Virus record (IMG/VR): IMGVR_UViG_3300046007_002462
Span: 1 to 20,859 of that record
Direction: 5' to 3' (one strand)
DNA from: a virus
DNA: 20,859 nt
Shown here piece after piece: positions 1-7,154 of the stretch; the first letter of the stretch is position 1, and the number at the start of each line of letters is the position of its first letter. The position numbers and the translations under genes are program-made. Under the pieces are notes generated by a model. It had not been told where the DNA came from and ran no database searches. It saw only the letters and a program-made list of their open reading frames with translations.

Positions 1-89
1 GTGTAGATGATGCCAGCCTCAGTGGTCTTCTGACCACCAAACTCTGCCTTCAGAGCAACAAACTTTCCAACGGGACGAAATCCATTCAT
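1..89 (-). CDS. gp31/GroES-like co-chaperonin, 3' end beyond window
   Basis: Only the first 29 codons lie in the window. They begin MNGFRPVGKFVALKAEFGGQ and continue KTTEAGIIY. A short N-terminal strand with P-V-G-x-F-V-x-L-K, followed by a K-T-T-E-x-G-I-I loop, is what GroES-fold co-chaperonins show at the first strand and mobile loop (T4 gp31 has a comparable V-T-E-S-G-L-I-I). The start ATG overlaps the stop of the upstream gene as ATGA and has an AGGGA ribosome binding site. In T4, gp31 replaces GroES and lets GroEL fold the major capsid protein gp23, which is also encoded in this window. The call rests on about 29 residues, so it is probable rather than certain; the downstream sequence would settle it. 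Confidence 0.55.
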   Translation of the reverse strand, partial: MNGFRPVGKFVALKAEFGGQKTTEAGIIY

Positions 90-454
90 GAGAGTTCCCT
101 TGTAGTGCAGTTGAACAGAGAGTCTCCGTATTGTACCTTGAGTCTCTTCTCTTGACGATATGCAGAGAGGAGAACGATATAGTTGATGACATCAACCATT
201 GTGTCCTCAAACGATTCATCCTTTACATGTTGCTTGCCCGATGCAAGAATGGAGGACAAGCGACTCATCTTGTCTGTGAGACGAACCATGAAACCCTGTT
301 CCGTGGAACAGATACCCATTGCTTCGACTCGGGTGAAGTTTGCGAATGGCTCCTTGCCATCATTACCAGCATAGTCTCGGTTCTTCTTGTCCATGAGTTC
401 CCGTGCTTGCTTGCAGAGAACTTCGTGGTGCTTCAACAGTTCTTCGCGTGTCAT
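86..454 (-). CDS. DUF1599-like (nucleotide modification associated domain 1) protein
   Basis: This 122-residue protein carries K-K-N-R-D-Y-A-G (about residues 23-30), P-F-A-N-F (36-40), G-I-x-x-T-E-Q-G-F-x-V-R-L-T-D-K-M-S-R (47-65) and an acidic D-E-S-F-E-D-T-x-x-D-x-x-N-Y (79-92). That pattern resembles the DUF1599 family, which is tied to phage and bacterial nucleotide metabolism and is an all-alpha, MazG-like fold as I recall. The substrate is unknown. It follows dUTPase and precedes the gp31-like gene with a 4-base overlap, so it sits in a nucleotide-metabolism operon. The start at 454 follows a perfect GGAGGTGAT ribosome binding site. An alternative ATG at 469 (five residues longer) overlaps the dUTPase stop as TAATG and has AGGAG seven bases upstream, so it cannot be excluded. 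Confidence 0.7.
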   Translation of the reverse strand: MTREELLKHHEVLCKQARELMDKKNRDYAGNDGKEPFANFTRVEAMGICSTEQGFMVRLTDKMSRLSSILASGKQHVKDESFEDTMVDVINYIVLLSAYRQEKRLKVQYGDSLFNCTTRELS

Positions 455-468
455 ATCACCTCCGTACA

Positions 469-966
469 TTATTTAACTCCTGTGCTTCCAAACCCACCAT
501 CTCTTGAGGTCTTCTTGCTAGGTCTTTCACCACATTCAACGAGAATGTAGTCAAGGTTACAAACCATTTCTGCCTGAGCAATACGCATTCCATGCTCAAT
601 CGTGATTCTTGAAAGAGAATCGTTCTTGAGCATGACGAAGCATTCCTCCACATAGTCTGCATCGATTATACCTTCTGCATTCTGTGTGACAAGCCCATTC
701 TTAAAAGAAAGACCAGATCGTGGATGAACACGAACAGAATGATTTTCAGGGATATCGAATATTAATCCTGTGGGGATAAGAACACGAAACTCTGCTGGAA
801 TTTCAACTTTATCTGTGCAATAAAGTTCAATAGGCTCATTCATACGAGTATAAGCCTTTACCTTCTCAACACCCATGAGACAGGCAGTCAAATCAAAACA
901 TGCAGATTGTTCGGTTGCAAAGGATGGAACGATAGCATTGGGGTTCACTTTGAACACTTTCAGCAT
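469..966 (-). CDS. dut: dUTPase (trimeric dUTP pyrophosphatase)
   Basis: Hydrolyses dUTP to dUMP and pyrophosphate. This keeps uracil out of phage DNA and supplies the thymidylate precursor. All five motifs of the trimeric dUTPase family are visible in 165 residues: ACFDLTA (22-28), HPRSGLSFKNG (81-91), GIIDADYVEE (99-108, with the catalytic Asp region), RIAQAEM (128-134) and the C-terminal Gly-rich RDGGFGSTG (155-163) that closes over the nucleotide. Motif III reads Y-V-E-E where most family members have Y-R-G-E, and motif II begins H-P-R-S-G where R-P-R-S-G is usual. Both are variants, not losses of the key Asp or Ser. An AAAGGAGA ribosome binding site precedes the ATG. It sits 18 bases behind the glycosyltransferase gene and forms a nucleotide-pool pair with the DUF1599-like gene. 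Confidence 0.93.
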   Translation of the reverse strand: MLKVFKVNPNAIVPSFATEQSACFDLTACLMGVEKVKAYTRMNEPIELYCTDKVEIPAEFRVLIPTGLIFDIPENHSVRVHPRSGLSFKNGLVTQNAEGIIDADYVEECFVMLKNDSLSRITIEHGMRIAQAEMVCNLDYILVECGERPSKKTSRDGGFGSTGVK

Positions 967-984
967 AATATAAATCTCCTTTGA

Positions 985-2265
985 TTATCGTCGGGCTTTG
1001 AACTTTTTCTTGTTCTTGTTGCGGTCAAGGAGCATCTCAAGCCGCTTGCGCTTTGCCACTTCGTCTTCTTGCTGCTTTAGCATAGTTTCTGTAGGGCTTG
1101 GTACTGCGACTGGCTTTTGTCCTTCCATATCTCGCATGGCTTGAAGAACACCACCCATTTCTTGCATCTTTGTCTTGTAGTTTGCAAGATTTGCTTCCAT
1201 ACGAGGACGCTCTGTATCGGGGAAGGTTGAATTCTTCAACAAGGATTCACATGCAGCAATACCTTCATCATACTTGTGAAGATAGAAAGCAGTTGCTGCG
1301 ATTTCATCATCACATTGCCAACGATAGACATCCTCATCGATGAATAGAATATCAAACTTAGGATAAGGCATTGTCTTTGCCATAGACGCATAGAGATACG
1401 CAAGTCTTGGTTGATTTACCAAGCGATACATCTTTGCAATTTGGTAGAGGGGTTCTGCACGAATAGGACGATAGTTCCATGCCATGAGGAACTTCTCCTT
1501 GATTTCACCAAATGTCTTGTTAGTGATTGCCGCAATCATTGCAATGCGGTAAAGAGAATAGAAGATTTCTTCTTCCCAACCACCTAACTCCACACGCTTG
1601 CGGTATGCCGCATCAGACTTTTCCCACTGTTGCGAATCAAAGTAAGATTGAGCAAGATAGAATTGGTGTCGGGTATTGGTTGGATCCTCAAGCATTGCCT
1701 TCTCAAGAACCTCAGCATCTCTGCTGTACTTCTCAACAGGAGTGATACCGACATTTCTCGCTCCACCCATGGTACGAGCGCAGATGTTGTAGTTACCTTC
1801 CAACTTGATGATCTTCGCATTCTGCTTTTCGCAAGCCGCATATTCGTGCAGAACGCCCTTGTATTCCCACTTGGAATCCAACTTGAATACTTGATTGCGC
1901 CACCAGAAGAACGATCCACGCTTGATGCGAAGAGCATAACTATCAATCTCTGTGGTGGGCGGAAGAACTAGTTCACCCTCAAGGTAATCGTCTGCATCGA
2001 TTACCCATGCGTAGTCTGCTTTTCCTTCAGCAGCCTTGAACGCAAGTGTTCTATTATGACCAAAGTCCTTCCATTCGTGGTCATGGATCTCACCAGGAAT
2101 ACCCTTCTCCTTGAAGAAGTTGGTGATGATCTCCTTGGTATTGTCGGTAGAACCTGTGTCGCAGATGACCCAATAGTCAATGTACTTGTATACTGAGTTG
2201 AGGCACTCAAGTATGATATGCGACTCGTTTTTCACAATCATGCACAGCGTAAGCGTGGGCTTCAT
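985..2265 (-). CDS. Family 2 glycosyltransferase with C-terminal TPR-like region
   Basis: The 426-residue protein starts with a GT-A glycosyltransferase domain. It shows MIVKNE (9-14), ICDTGSTDNT (34-43), the G-H-N-R-T segment near 69-73 and the metal-binding DADD near 90-93, typical of family 2 enzymes that transfer sugar from a nucleotide sugar. Residues of roughly 180-370 contain repeated helical stretches rich in Y, A and L (for example HQFYLAQSYFDSQQWEKSDA) that look like TPR repeats. The last 25 residues are very basic (KRKRLEMLLDRNKNKKKFKA). No signal peptide or membrane segment is seen, so it should act in the cytoplasm. Likely targets are virion proteins, phage DNA or host glycans, but the sequence does not say which. 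AAGGAG precedes the start, with a U-rich spacer resembling that of the dUTPase. Confidence 0.85.
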   Translation of the reverse strand: MKPTLTLCMIVKNESHIILECLNSVYKYIDYWVICDTGSTDNTKEIITNFFKEKGIPGEIHDHEWKDFGHNRTLAFKAAEGKADYAWVIDADDYLEGELVLPPTTEIDSYALRIKRGSFFWWRNQVFKLDSKWEYKGVLHEYAACEKQNAKIIKLEGNYNICARTMGGARNVGITPVEKYSRDAEVLEKAMLEDPTNTRHQFYLAQSYFDSQQWEKSDAAYRKRVELGGWEEEIFYSLYRIAMIAAITNKTFGEIKEKFLMAWNYRPIRAEPLYQIAKMYRLVNQPRLAYLYASMAKTMPYPKFDILFIDEDVYRWQCDDEIAATAFYLHKYDEGIAACESLLKNSTFPDTERPRMEANLANYKTKMQEMGGVLQAMRDMEGQKPVAVPSPTETMLKQQEDEVAKRKRLEMLLDRNKNKKKFKARR

Positions 2266-2284
2266 AATAAAGACTCCTTGATGT

Positions 2285-2701
2285 TCAGTTCTTCTTCTTA
2301 CCTATATGGTATTTAGGTACGAGTTCCCAGTTCTGTTTATCTTTATGCGGGATTATTTTCATCTGAGCAAGAGAAACAATTGGATCTCCTGCCTTCTTCT
2401 TGTCAACTATGTCAACAAGACCCCATTCCTCAAGGAGGTTTGCGATTGTGTTCCTGCGACCGATGTCTGTATCATCAATGTCTGTAGGCAAACCATCAAG
2501 TGCAAACAGTTCCTTAAAATGTACTATGTAGAACTTGCCACGTTTGTGTAGTATATGGCAACTCTGATACAACTTGTTTTCTTTCTTGGAGGAAACTCCT
2601 ATTCTCGTAAGAGTTTCCCGCACCTTAAGAAAGTCGTCGTCTGCTTTCAATGTCACCTCAAGCAAATCCTCTGCCTTGAGGCTTAATGTCCTTTTTTCCA
2701 T
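2285..2701 (-). CDS. regA: RegA translational repressor of early mRNAs
   Basis: RegA binds ribosome-binding regions of phage early mRNAs and blocks their translation, including those of the replication genes. The 139-residue product matches T4 RegA along its length. Clear shared blocks are the D-F-L-K-V-R-E-T-L-T-R-I-G segment, LYQSCHILHKRGKFYIVHFK, R-R-N-T-I-A-x-L-L-E-E-W-G-L, and the near-terminal W-E-L-V-P-K-Y-x-I-G. T4 RegA has 122 residues, so this one is slightly longer, with a KKKN tail. The frame is open upstream to a TTG at 2719. The ATG at 2701 is preferred because it has a GAGG ribosome binding site and gives a T4-like N terminus. It is last in the clamp and clamp-loader cluster, as in T4, and a CTAAATA promoter-like element lies in the gap upstream. 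Confidence 0.95.
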   Translation of the reverse strand: MEKRTLSLKAEDLLEVTLKADDDFLKVRETLTRIGVSSKKENKLYQSCHILHKRGKFYIVHFKELFALDGLPTDIDDTDIGRRNTIANLLEEWGLVDIVDKKKAGDPIVSLAQMKIIPHKDKQNWELVPKYHIGKKKN

Positions 2702-2743
2702 ATCGACCTCGCCAATCAATCAAACATTTGCGAATATCGATAA

Positions 2744-2750
2744 TATTTAG
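2744..2750 (-). promoter_or_regulatory. Possible late-promoter-like CTAAATA element before regA
   Basis: On the minus strand the 53-base gap between gp62 and regA contains CTAAATATTATCG. CTAAATA shares the TAAATA core of the T4 late promoter box TATAAATA recognised by gp55. A start about 7-10 bases downstream would give a leader of roughly 30 bases before the RegA ATG. A very similar CTAAATAATAG occurs in the 33-base gap before the gene at 13914. The motif is short and A+T-rich, so chance remains possible. Confidence 0.3.
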
Positions 2751-2754
2751 CATT

Positions 2755-3144
2755 TCAAACTCCTCCACGCATCTCAGATTCACGCTTGACAATCTTGGCA
2801 ATGGTCTTCTTGTCCAAGGTTGTCTTTATCTCCTCTGCCTTACGCACAGAACACCCGAAGATGTCCACGATCTTCTGTGTGACCTCGGCATCTTCCTTCT
2901 TTGCCCATTTCCCAACCCGCTTACGCGGTCTAATGCTATGGAGCAAGAACTCATACTGCATCTGCTTGTCGAGATGACCACGCATATTCATCTCATTTGA
3001 GTGCATTATGGTATCGGGAAATTGCGAAAGACCTCTATTCATGAGATAGGGGGCATACTCAGATGCCCCTCTACCTTCCTCACGAATAAGATTCTTCTTG
3101 GTGAGATTGATACTGTTTAGAAAGTCAAATGGTGAATCATTCAT
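2755..3144 (-). CDS. 62: Clamp loader small subunit gp62
   Basis: gp62 joins gp44 in the 4:1 ATPase that loads the gp45 sliding clamp at primer ends. The 129-residue product shares with T4 gp62 the segment L-S-Q-F-P-D-T-I-M-x-x-N-x-M-N and then R-P-R-K-R-V-G-K-W-A-K, the most recognisable part of the family. T4 gp62 has about 187 residues, so this protein is clearly shorter, mostly at the C terminus. It follows gp44 directly: the ATG at 3144 overlaps the gp44 stop as ATGA, implying coupled translation and fixed stoichiometry. A GTG start at 3159 is possible but would add only five residues and has no better ribosome binding site. Confidence 0.88.
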   Translation of the reverse strand: MNDSPFDFLNSINLTKKNLIREEGRGASEYAPYLMNRGLSQFPDTIMHSNEMNMRGHLDKQMQYEFLLHSIRPRKRVGKWAKKEDAEVTQKIVDIFGCSVRKAEEIKTTLDKKTIAKIVKRESEMRGGV

Positions 3145-4088
3145 TTCTTGAACTCGCACGAAACCATCAGTTCGCTAAGGCAAGCCATGGTGTTGATCTC
3201 TTGGTCTGCCACGAATGCAGACTTGTACTGATAATCGGCAAGGGTGAGGATAGCATGAGGAATAGACTGAGGCTCAAGGATTTCATAGATGGAATCATAG
3301 ATGCTGCGGAACAATCCGACATGGTCGTTGTCAATGTTACTGGCAACCCACTTTCGAATGGATCCAAACTCCTTCTTCTTCATATAACCGACAAGATCAT
3401 TAATCTTGTCTGTGGCAGTCGTACCAAGGATACCCACATCGATCTTCCCACCAAGGGCATACTTCTGAAGATCATTGATGAGTCTTCGGAAGTCGGGAAA
3501 ACGCCTCATGACCAATTCAGCAATGACTTTCTGATCATACTGAATCTCCTCCGAATCAAGAATAGCACACACCCTCTTCATCATCTGCTTTGCCATCTTC
3601 GGCTTTTCGGTCGAAGGAATGCGGAAGTCGATGATTGTGCATCGGGAATGAAGAGGCTGAATGATTCTATTCTTGTAGTTGCAAGTCAGAATAAACCGAC
3701 AGTTCTTTGAGAACTCCTCCATGAAGCCACGAAGTGCTGGCTGCATGGATTGTGGATTGGAATAGTCGAACTCGTCTAGGATGACTACCTTGGCACCACC
3801 ACTAAAGGAAACAGAACTTGCAAAATCCCGAATCCTAGTCCGCAGGGTGTCAATGTTTCCATCTTCGGAGCAGTTGATCAAAATCCAATCGCACCCAAGT
3901 TCATCACACAGAGCCTTTGCAACTGTGGTCTTTCCAACGCCAGGACCACCAGCGAGTAGCATATTTTGAATCTGACCACGATCTATCGTTTCTTCAAATG
4001 TCTTGAGAATGTCTTGCGGAAGAACACAATCTGCGATTCGGGTGGGACGATACTTCTCCGACCACAGATATTCGTCTGTAGCGAGCAT
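3141..4088 (-). CDS. 44: Clamp loader large subunit gp44 (AAA+ ATPase)
   Basis: ATP-driven subunit that opens the gp45 ring and places it on primer-template DNA for the phage polymerase. The 315-residue length is close to T4 gp44 (319). Visible motifs are an N-terminal W-S-E-K-Y-R-P, Walker A GGPGVGKT (47-54), Walker B VVILDEFD (101-108), sensor-1 region RFILTCNYKNRI (131-142) and the arginine-finger S-R-C (148-150). The C-terminal part is helical, as expected for the collar domain. Twelve bases separate it from gp45, with a GGAG ribosome binding site. The initiation region TGGAGTGAATAATG is nearly identical to that of gp46. Confidence 0.96.
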   Translation of the reverse strand: MLATDEYLWSEKYRPTRIADCVLPQDILKTFEETIDRGQIQNMLLAGGPGVGKTTVAKALCDELGCDWILINCSEDGNIDTLRTRIRDFASSVSFSGGAKVVILDEFDYSNPQSMQPALRGFMEEFSKNCRFILTCNYKNRIIQPLHSRCTIIDFRIPSTEKPKMAKQMMKRVCAILDSEEIQYDQKVIAELVMRRFPDFRRLINDLQKYALGGKIDVGILGTTATDKINDLVGYMKKKEFGSIRKWVASNIDNDHVGLFRSIYDSIYEILEPQSIPHAILTLADYQYKSAFVADQEINTMACLSELMVSCEFKK

Positions 4089-4100
4089 TATTCACTCCAT

Positions 4101-4775
4101 TCACTTGGTTTCGGGGCGAAGAGCAATCCAATAGGTAACGCCATTTTTTGTGCCAGTAAACTTGGCTACAGCACTACCGCCGATCTCAACCACATAATCA
4201 TCGGTGAGCATCTTGAGCAGTTCAATGTCGATGTATACAGAACCACTTGTATTCACAGACTTGGCTTTGATAGGAACCTTGTATGTGTTCGACGCGCTAT
4301 TGAGTCCAATCTTCCTATCAAATGCAACAATCTCAATACCACTAGCAGCATTTGGCTTGATGCAGAGGGTATCAAGTTGCAGTACAGAAGCAGCCTTCTG
4401 AACCTCTGCAATTTGATTAGACGATAGTTCAAACTCAGCACTGAGTTCTGGCATCTTGATAGTACGGGTTGCCTTCTCAATCAACTTCTCATCTGCATAG
4501 AAGTATTGGATCTCTCCACCCTTCTGTGAGTTGACAACCACACACTTGTCATCGAAGTTGTAGTCTGCTTCCGAAAACAGACTTGTGGTGGCAATGAACT
4601 TTCCAAGATCGAAAATCGCGAATGGCTTGGGGAAGTTTTCATCCACCTTGGCTTCTGCCATGATGTTCTTTGCTGTAGACACGGTGCGAATCACGCTACC
4701 CTTGTCAACATAGATTGATGAACGAATGCCAGAAAAGTTTTTAAGGATGTCAAATGTCTTCTTGCTGATCTTCAT
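4101..4775 (-). CDS. 45: Sliding clamp gp45
   Basis: Trimeric DNA clamp that tethers the replicative polymerase; in T4 it also activates late transcription through gp33 and gp55. The 224-residue product is almost the length of T4 gp45 (228). It begins M-K-I-S-K-x-T-x-x-x-L-K-N-F, followed by a short repeat-fold pattern including F-A-I-F-D-L-G-K-F, matching the gp45 A-I-Y-D-L-N-G-F-L region, then L-Q-L-D-T-L-C-I and the late A-V-A-K-F-x-G segment. A very strong GAGGAGGAGGA ribosome binding site, formed by the acidic end of the upstream 64-codon gene, precedes the ATG. It is directly followed by gp44 and gp62. Confidence 0.94.
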   Translation of the reverse strand: MKISKKTFDILKNFSGIRSSIYVDKGSVIRTVSTAKNIMAEAKVDENFPKPFAIFDLGKFIATTSLFSEADYNFDDKCVVVNSQKGGEIQYFYADEKLIEKATRTIKMPELSAEFELSSNQIAEVQKAASVLQLDTLCIKPNAASGIEIVAFDRKIGLNSASNTYKVPIKAKSVNTSGSVYIDIELLKMLTDDYVVEIGGSAVAKFTGTKNGVTYWIALRPETK

Positions 4776-4778
4776 AAT

Positions 4779-4973
4779 TTAGTCCTCCTCCTCAAGGTCA
4801 TCCATGAGGTCTTCGTCAATTTCTTCGCCACCATTCACCATATCCTTGAGATCTCTCAAGTGATGTTTGCTTTCATGTCGGTGTCCTCGTCGCTCATGCT
4901 TTCTACCGCGAGAAGATGAATGTCCCTTATCGAAGGGGTCTGATCCACCAACATCTTTCCAGTTCTTGCTCAC
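4779..4973 (-). CDS. Small charged protein of unknown function upstream of gp45
   Basis: A 64-residue protein starting at GTG. Residues 1-40 are basic and rich in H, R, S and G (for example HSSSRGRKHERRGHRHESKH). The last 15 residues are strongly acidic (GEEIDEDLMDDLEEED). It overlaps the upstream gene as GTGA, has a GGAG ribosome binding site eight bases before the GTG, and lies three bases before gp45, so the tight operon context supports a real gene. In T4 the gene in this position is rpbA, an RNA polymerase binding protein; no sequence similarity to it is evident. A role as a small transcription or clamp-associated protein is only a guess from position. Confidence 0.65.
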   Translation of the reverse strand: MSKNWKDVGGSDPFDKGHSSSRGRKHERRGHRHESKHHLRDLKDMVNGGEEIDEDLMDDLEEED

Positions 4974-5407
4974 TTCTCTGTCTCCTTCTTCTCTACTAAG
5001 AGTTGAGATAGGTAATCTACACCAAATGTGTCCTCAATCAACTTCTTTCTCATATTATTCTCTGATATTGTCAAAGGAATGTAATTGCTGAACCCTGGCA
5101 TATTCTTGGGACAATGAACACGCGGGTAATCCAACTTGGAATAATGATTCTCATCAAGATTTGTGAGTTGGGTGTGTGAAAAGTCCCCGCAGTTGCAAGC
5201 CTCGCAAATGAATGAATTTGGATGCTTCTTGCTTTCCAATCTACTTTCACATGGAGCAAGACCCAAAGTTTCTGAACCGTGACACGATATGTCTCGCATA
5301 TCACGAATTTCTTCAGAGACTTTAGCACCAACCAAACCGCGAGATGCAAGAGAATCTGCCACTTGCCATGCTTTTGCAAATCTGCTTCTGAGAAAATAGT
5401 TTTTCAT
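4970..5407 (-). CDS. Conserved Cys-rich protein, possible zinc-binding
   Basis: The 145-residue product has a helical N terminus (F-A-K-A-W-x-V-A-D-S-L-x-S-R-G-L). A cysteine-rich centre follows: S-C-H-G (41-44), a Cys near 53, then C-E-A-C-N-C-G-D (about 69-76), and later Y-S-K-L-D-Y-P-R-V-H-C-P-K-N-M-P-G-F-S-N-Y. The spaced Cys and His residues suggest a zinc-ribbon-like or other metal site. I recall similar unknown proteins near gp45-gp46 in marine T4-like phages, but no named family or function. It is translationally coupled on both sides, overlapping the gp46 stop (ATGA) and the next gene (GTGA). A job in replication or recombination is inferred only from this context. Confidence 0.8.
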   Translation of the reverse strand: MKNYFLRSRFAKAWQVADSLASRGLVGAKVSEEIRDMRDISCHGSETLGLAPCESRLESKKHPNSFICEACNCGDFSHTQLTNLDENHYSKLDYPRVHCPKNMPGFSNYIPLTISENNMRKKLIEDTFGVDYLSQLLVEKKETEK

Positions 5408-7131
5408 CGATTGATCCTACTAAAATTGTTTTTCTTACTGAACGTGAGAACTTCTTGAAACTTATCTGTGAGTTGATCTGTCTTGTGTGAGATGACAAAT
5501 ATGTTGCATCTCTTGCCAAGGCTCTTGATAAGTTTCATAAACTCATCCATCCCTGTCGAGTCAAGGCTTGAATCAAATACCTCATCAAGAACCAAAAGGT
5601 TGCAGTTGGTACTGTTCTTCAGCCTTGCAATCTCTCTCCATGCAAGCAATAGTGCCAAGTCAATACGCATCTTCTCACCTTCACTGAAGGAAGCGTATGT
5701 GAACTCATCACGGTGCCTCGACTTAATCGTCTCTCCAAAGTTTTCATCAAGATTGAACTGCACGAAGAAGTCCATACACGCAAGGTAGTGATTTATCAAC
5801 TTATTCATGATGGGAAGATAGTGCTTGATGATTCTCGTTTTGATGCCACTATCTTTCAGAACCGTTTGTGCAGAGGAAAGAAGTTTCTGTTCTTCTTGCT
5901 TCTCGTCATAATGCTTTTTACTGTCTTCCCATTTCTGCTCAAGTTCATCAAGAACATCCTGTTCAGTTGTCAGGCTTTGCTGAGACTTTTTAATCTTTTC
6001 CACGTCAGCGTTGAGACGTTCAATCATCTTCTCAGCAACGGCAAGTTTTTGTCTGTGTTCATTCAGAGCAGACAAAAACTTTTCATACTCAACTTCGATG
6101 TTGTCTAACTTGTTGTCTGTGATGAATTTTCTTTCGGTGGCAATACGCGATTCAACATCAAGAAGAGCCTTTCGTATCTCCTCTATCTTTCCCTTCTTTA
6201 TTACAATCTCTTTCTCACGATGCTCTTCTGTGAGAGACTGTCCACATGATGGACAGGGAACATCTTTCGTGGTTACAAGAATTGATGTCTCTTCAGTGAG
6301 AATATTGAACTTATTCTCAAGCGTGTTTTTAATCTTGGTCATGTCGCTGATGGATTGTTCCTTCTTGCGACGAAGATCTCGGTTCTTCCCAAGTACAGAC
6401 AACACGTTACCACCCTTAACCACAATCGCGGACAGAGAATCGCGAGCCTTTTCATTGTTCCGTATCTCTTCCTCAAGACCCTCAAGAGATGATCGACTCT
6501 TCTCTTCAAGAGCATCAAGATACTTTCTCTGCGTCTCTTTCTTGCTTTCTAGAATCTCCACCGATGTCTCACAGGTACGCAGATCATCCTTGTTGGTTGA
6601 AATTCTATCCTTGAGAACAACATTCATCGAAGAAAATACACCAATGTCTAATAGAGATTCGACAATGGCTCGCCTATCAGCCGCTGGCAGTCTCATGAAG
6701 GGGACATAGTTCGTGGAGCCAAGTATCACAACTTGACAGAAAGCCTTGTAGGACATCTTGAGGATTTGCTCCTCAAACATTTTCTGATAGTCCTTGGACT
6801 TGGAGTCTTGATCCAAAAGTTTGTCATCCTTATGGATCTCAAATATCTTTGGGTTCAAACCACGACGAACAAGATATTTGGAACTACCAACGTGAAACTC
6901 GCATTCAACAAGGCAATCCTTATTGTTGATGCTGTTTGGTAGTTGTGGGATGTTTATGTTGCGGAAAGGCTTGCCAAAAAGACAGAAGGTAAGCGCATCA
7001 AGGAATGTGGTCTTACCCGCACCATTCTCGCCACAGATCAGAGTCATCTCTGTTTTAGCAAGATTCAACTGCGTGAAATAGTTGCCGTATGAAAGAAAGT
7101 TTTTCCAACGAATGCTATCAAAGACTAACAT
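5404..7131 (-). CDS. 46: Recombination nuclease ATPase subunit gp46 (Rad50/SbcC-like)
   Basis: With gp47 it forms the Mre11-Rad50-type complex that resects DNA ends for recombination-dependent replication and host DNA breakdown. The 575 residues compare with about 560 in T4. Order: N-terminal Walker A GENGAGKT (34-41); Q-loop region around FCQVVILGS (131-139); long coiled-coil arms (about 175-285 and 300-430); a zinc hook CPSC (293-296); the ABC signature FSEGEKMR (481-488); Walker B LLVLDEVFD (511-519); and a D-loop and switch His in I-S-H-K-T. The ATG has GGAG eight bases upstream. Unlike the usual close pairing, its partner gp47 is about 6.8 kb upstream, across an accessory block. Confidence 0.96.
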   Translation of the reverse strand: MLVFDSIRWKNFLSYGNYFTQLNLAKTEMTLICGENGAGKTTFLDALTFCLFGKPFRNINIPQLPNSINNKDCLVECEFHVGSSKYLVRRGLNPKIFEIHKDDKLLDQDSKSKDYQKMFEEQILKMSYKAFCQVVILGSTNYVPFMRLPAADRRAIVESLLDIGVFSSMNVVLKDRISTNKDDLRTCETSVEILESKKETQRKYLDALEEKSRSSLEGLEEEIRNNEKARDSLSAIVVKGGNVLSVLGKNRDLRRKKEQSISDMTKIKNTLENKFNILTEETSILVTTKDVPCPSCGQSLTEEHREKEIVIKKGKIEEIRKALLDVESRIATERKFITDNKLDNIEVEYEKFLSALNEHRQKLAVAEKMIERLNADVEKIKKSQQSLTTEQDVLDELEQKWEDSKKHYDEKQEEQKLLSSAQTVLKDSGIKTRIIKHYLPIMNKLINHYLACMDFFVQFNLDENFGETIKSRHRDEFTYASFSEGEKMRIDLALLLAWREIARLKNSTNCNLLVLDEVFDSSLDSTGMDEFMKLIKSLGKRCNIFVISHKTDQLTDKFQEVLTFSKKNNFSRINR

Positions 7132-7146
7132 TGTTCACTCCAACGG

Positions 7147-7154
7147 TATTTATA
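7147..7154 (-). promoter_or_regulatory. TATAAATA, exact T4-type late promoter box, before gp46
   Basis: The minus strand reads TATAAATA, identical to the T4 late promoter -10 element, ending 15 bases before the gp46 ATG. It overlaps the TAA stop of the 173-residue gene, so stop-codon context (GTA-TAA) could have produced it by chance. Transcription from it would give a leader of less than 10 bases. gp46 is normally an early or middle gene, which is a further reason for doubt. Confidence 0.3.

Noticed and set aside
3129-3710. Plus-strand reading frame of 193 codons opposite gp44
   Set aside because: Antisense to conserved gp44 motifs, without a ribosome binding site or recognisable domain.
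6011-6709. Long plus-strand reading frame of 232 codons opposite gp46
   Set aside because: It lies wholly antisense to well-supported gp46 coding sequence and its Ser/Arg/Phe-rich product looks like a shadow frame.
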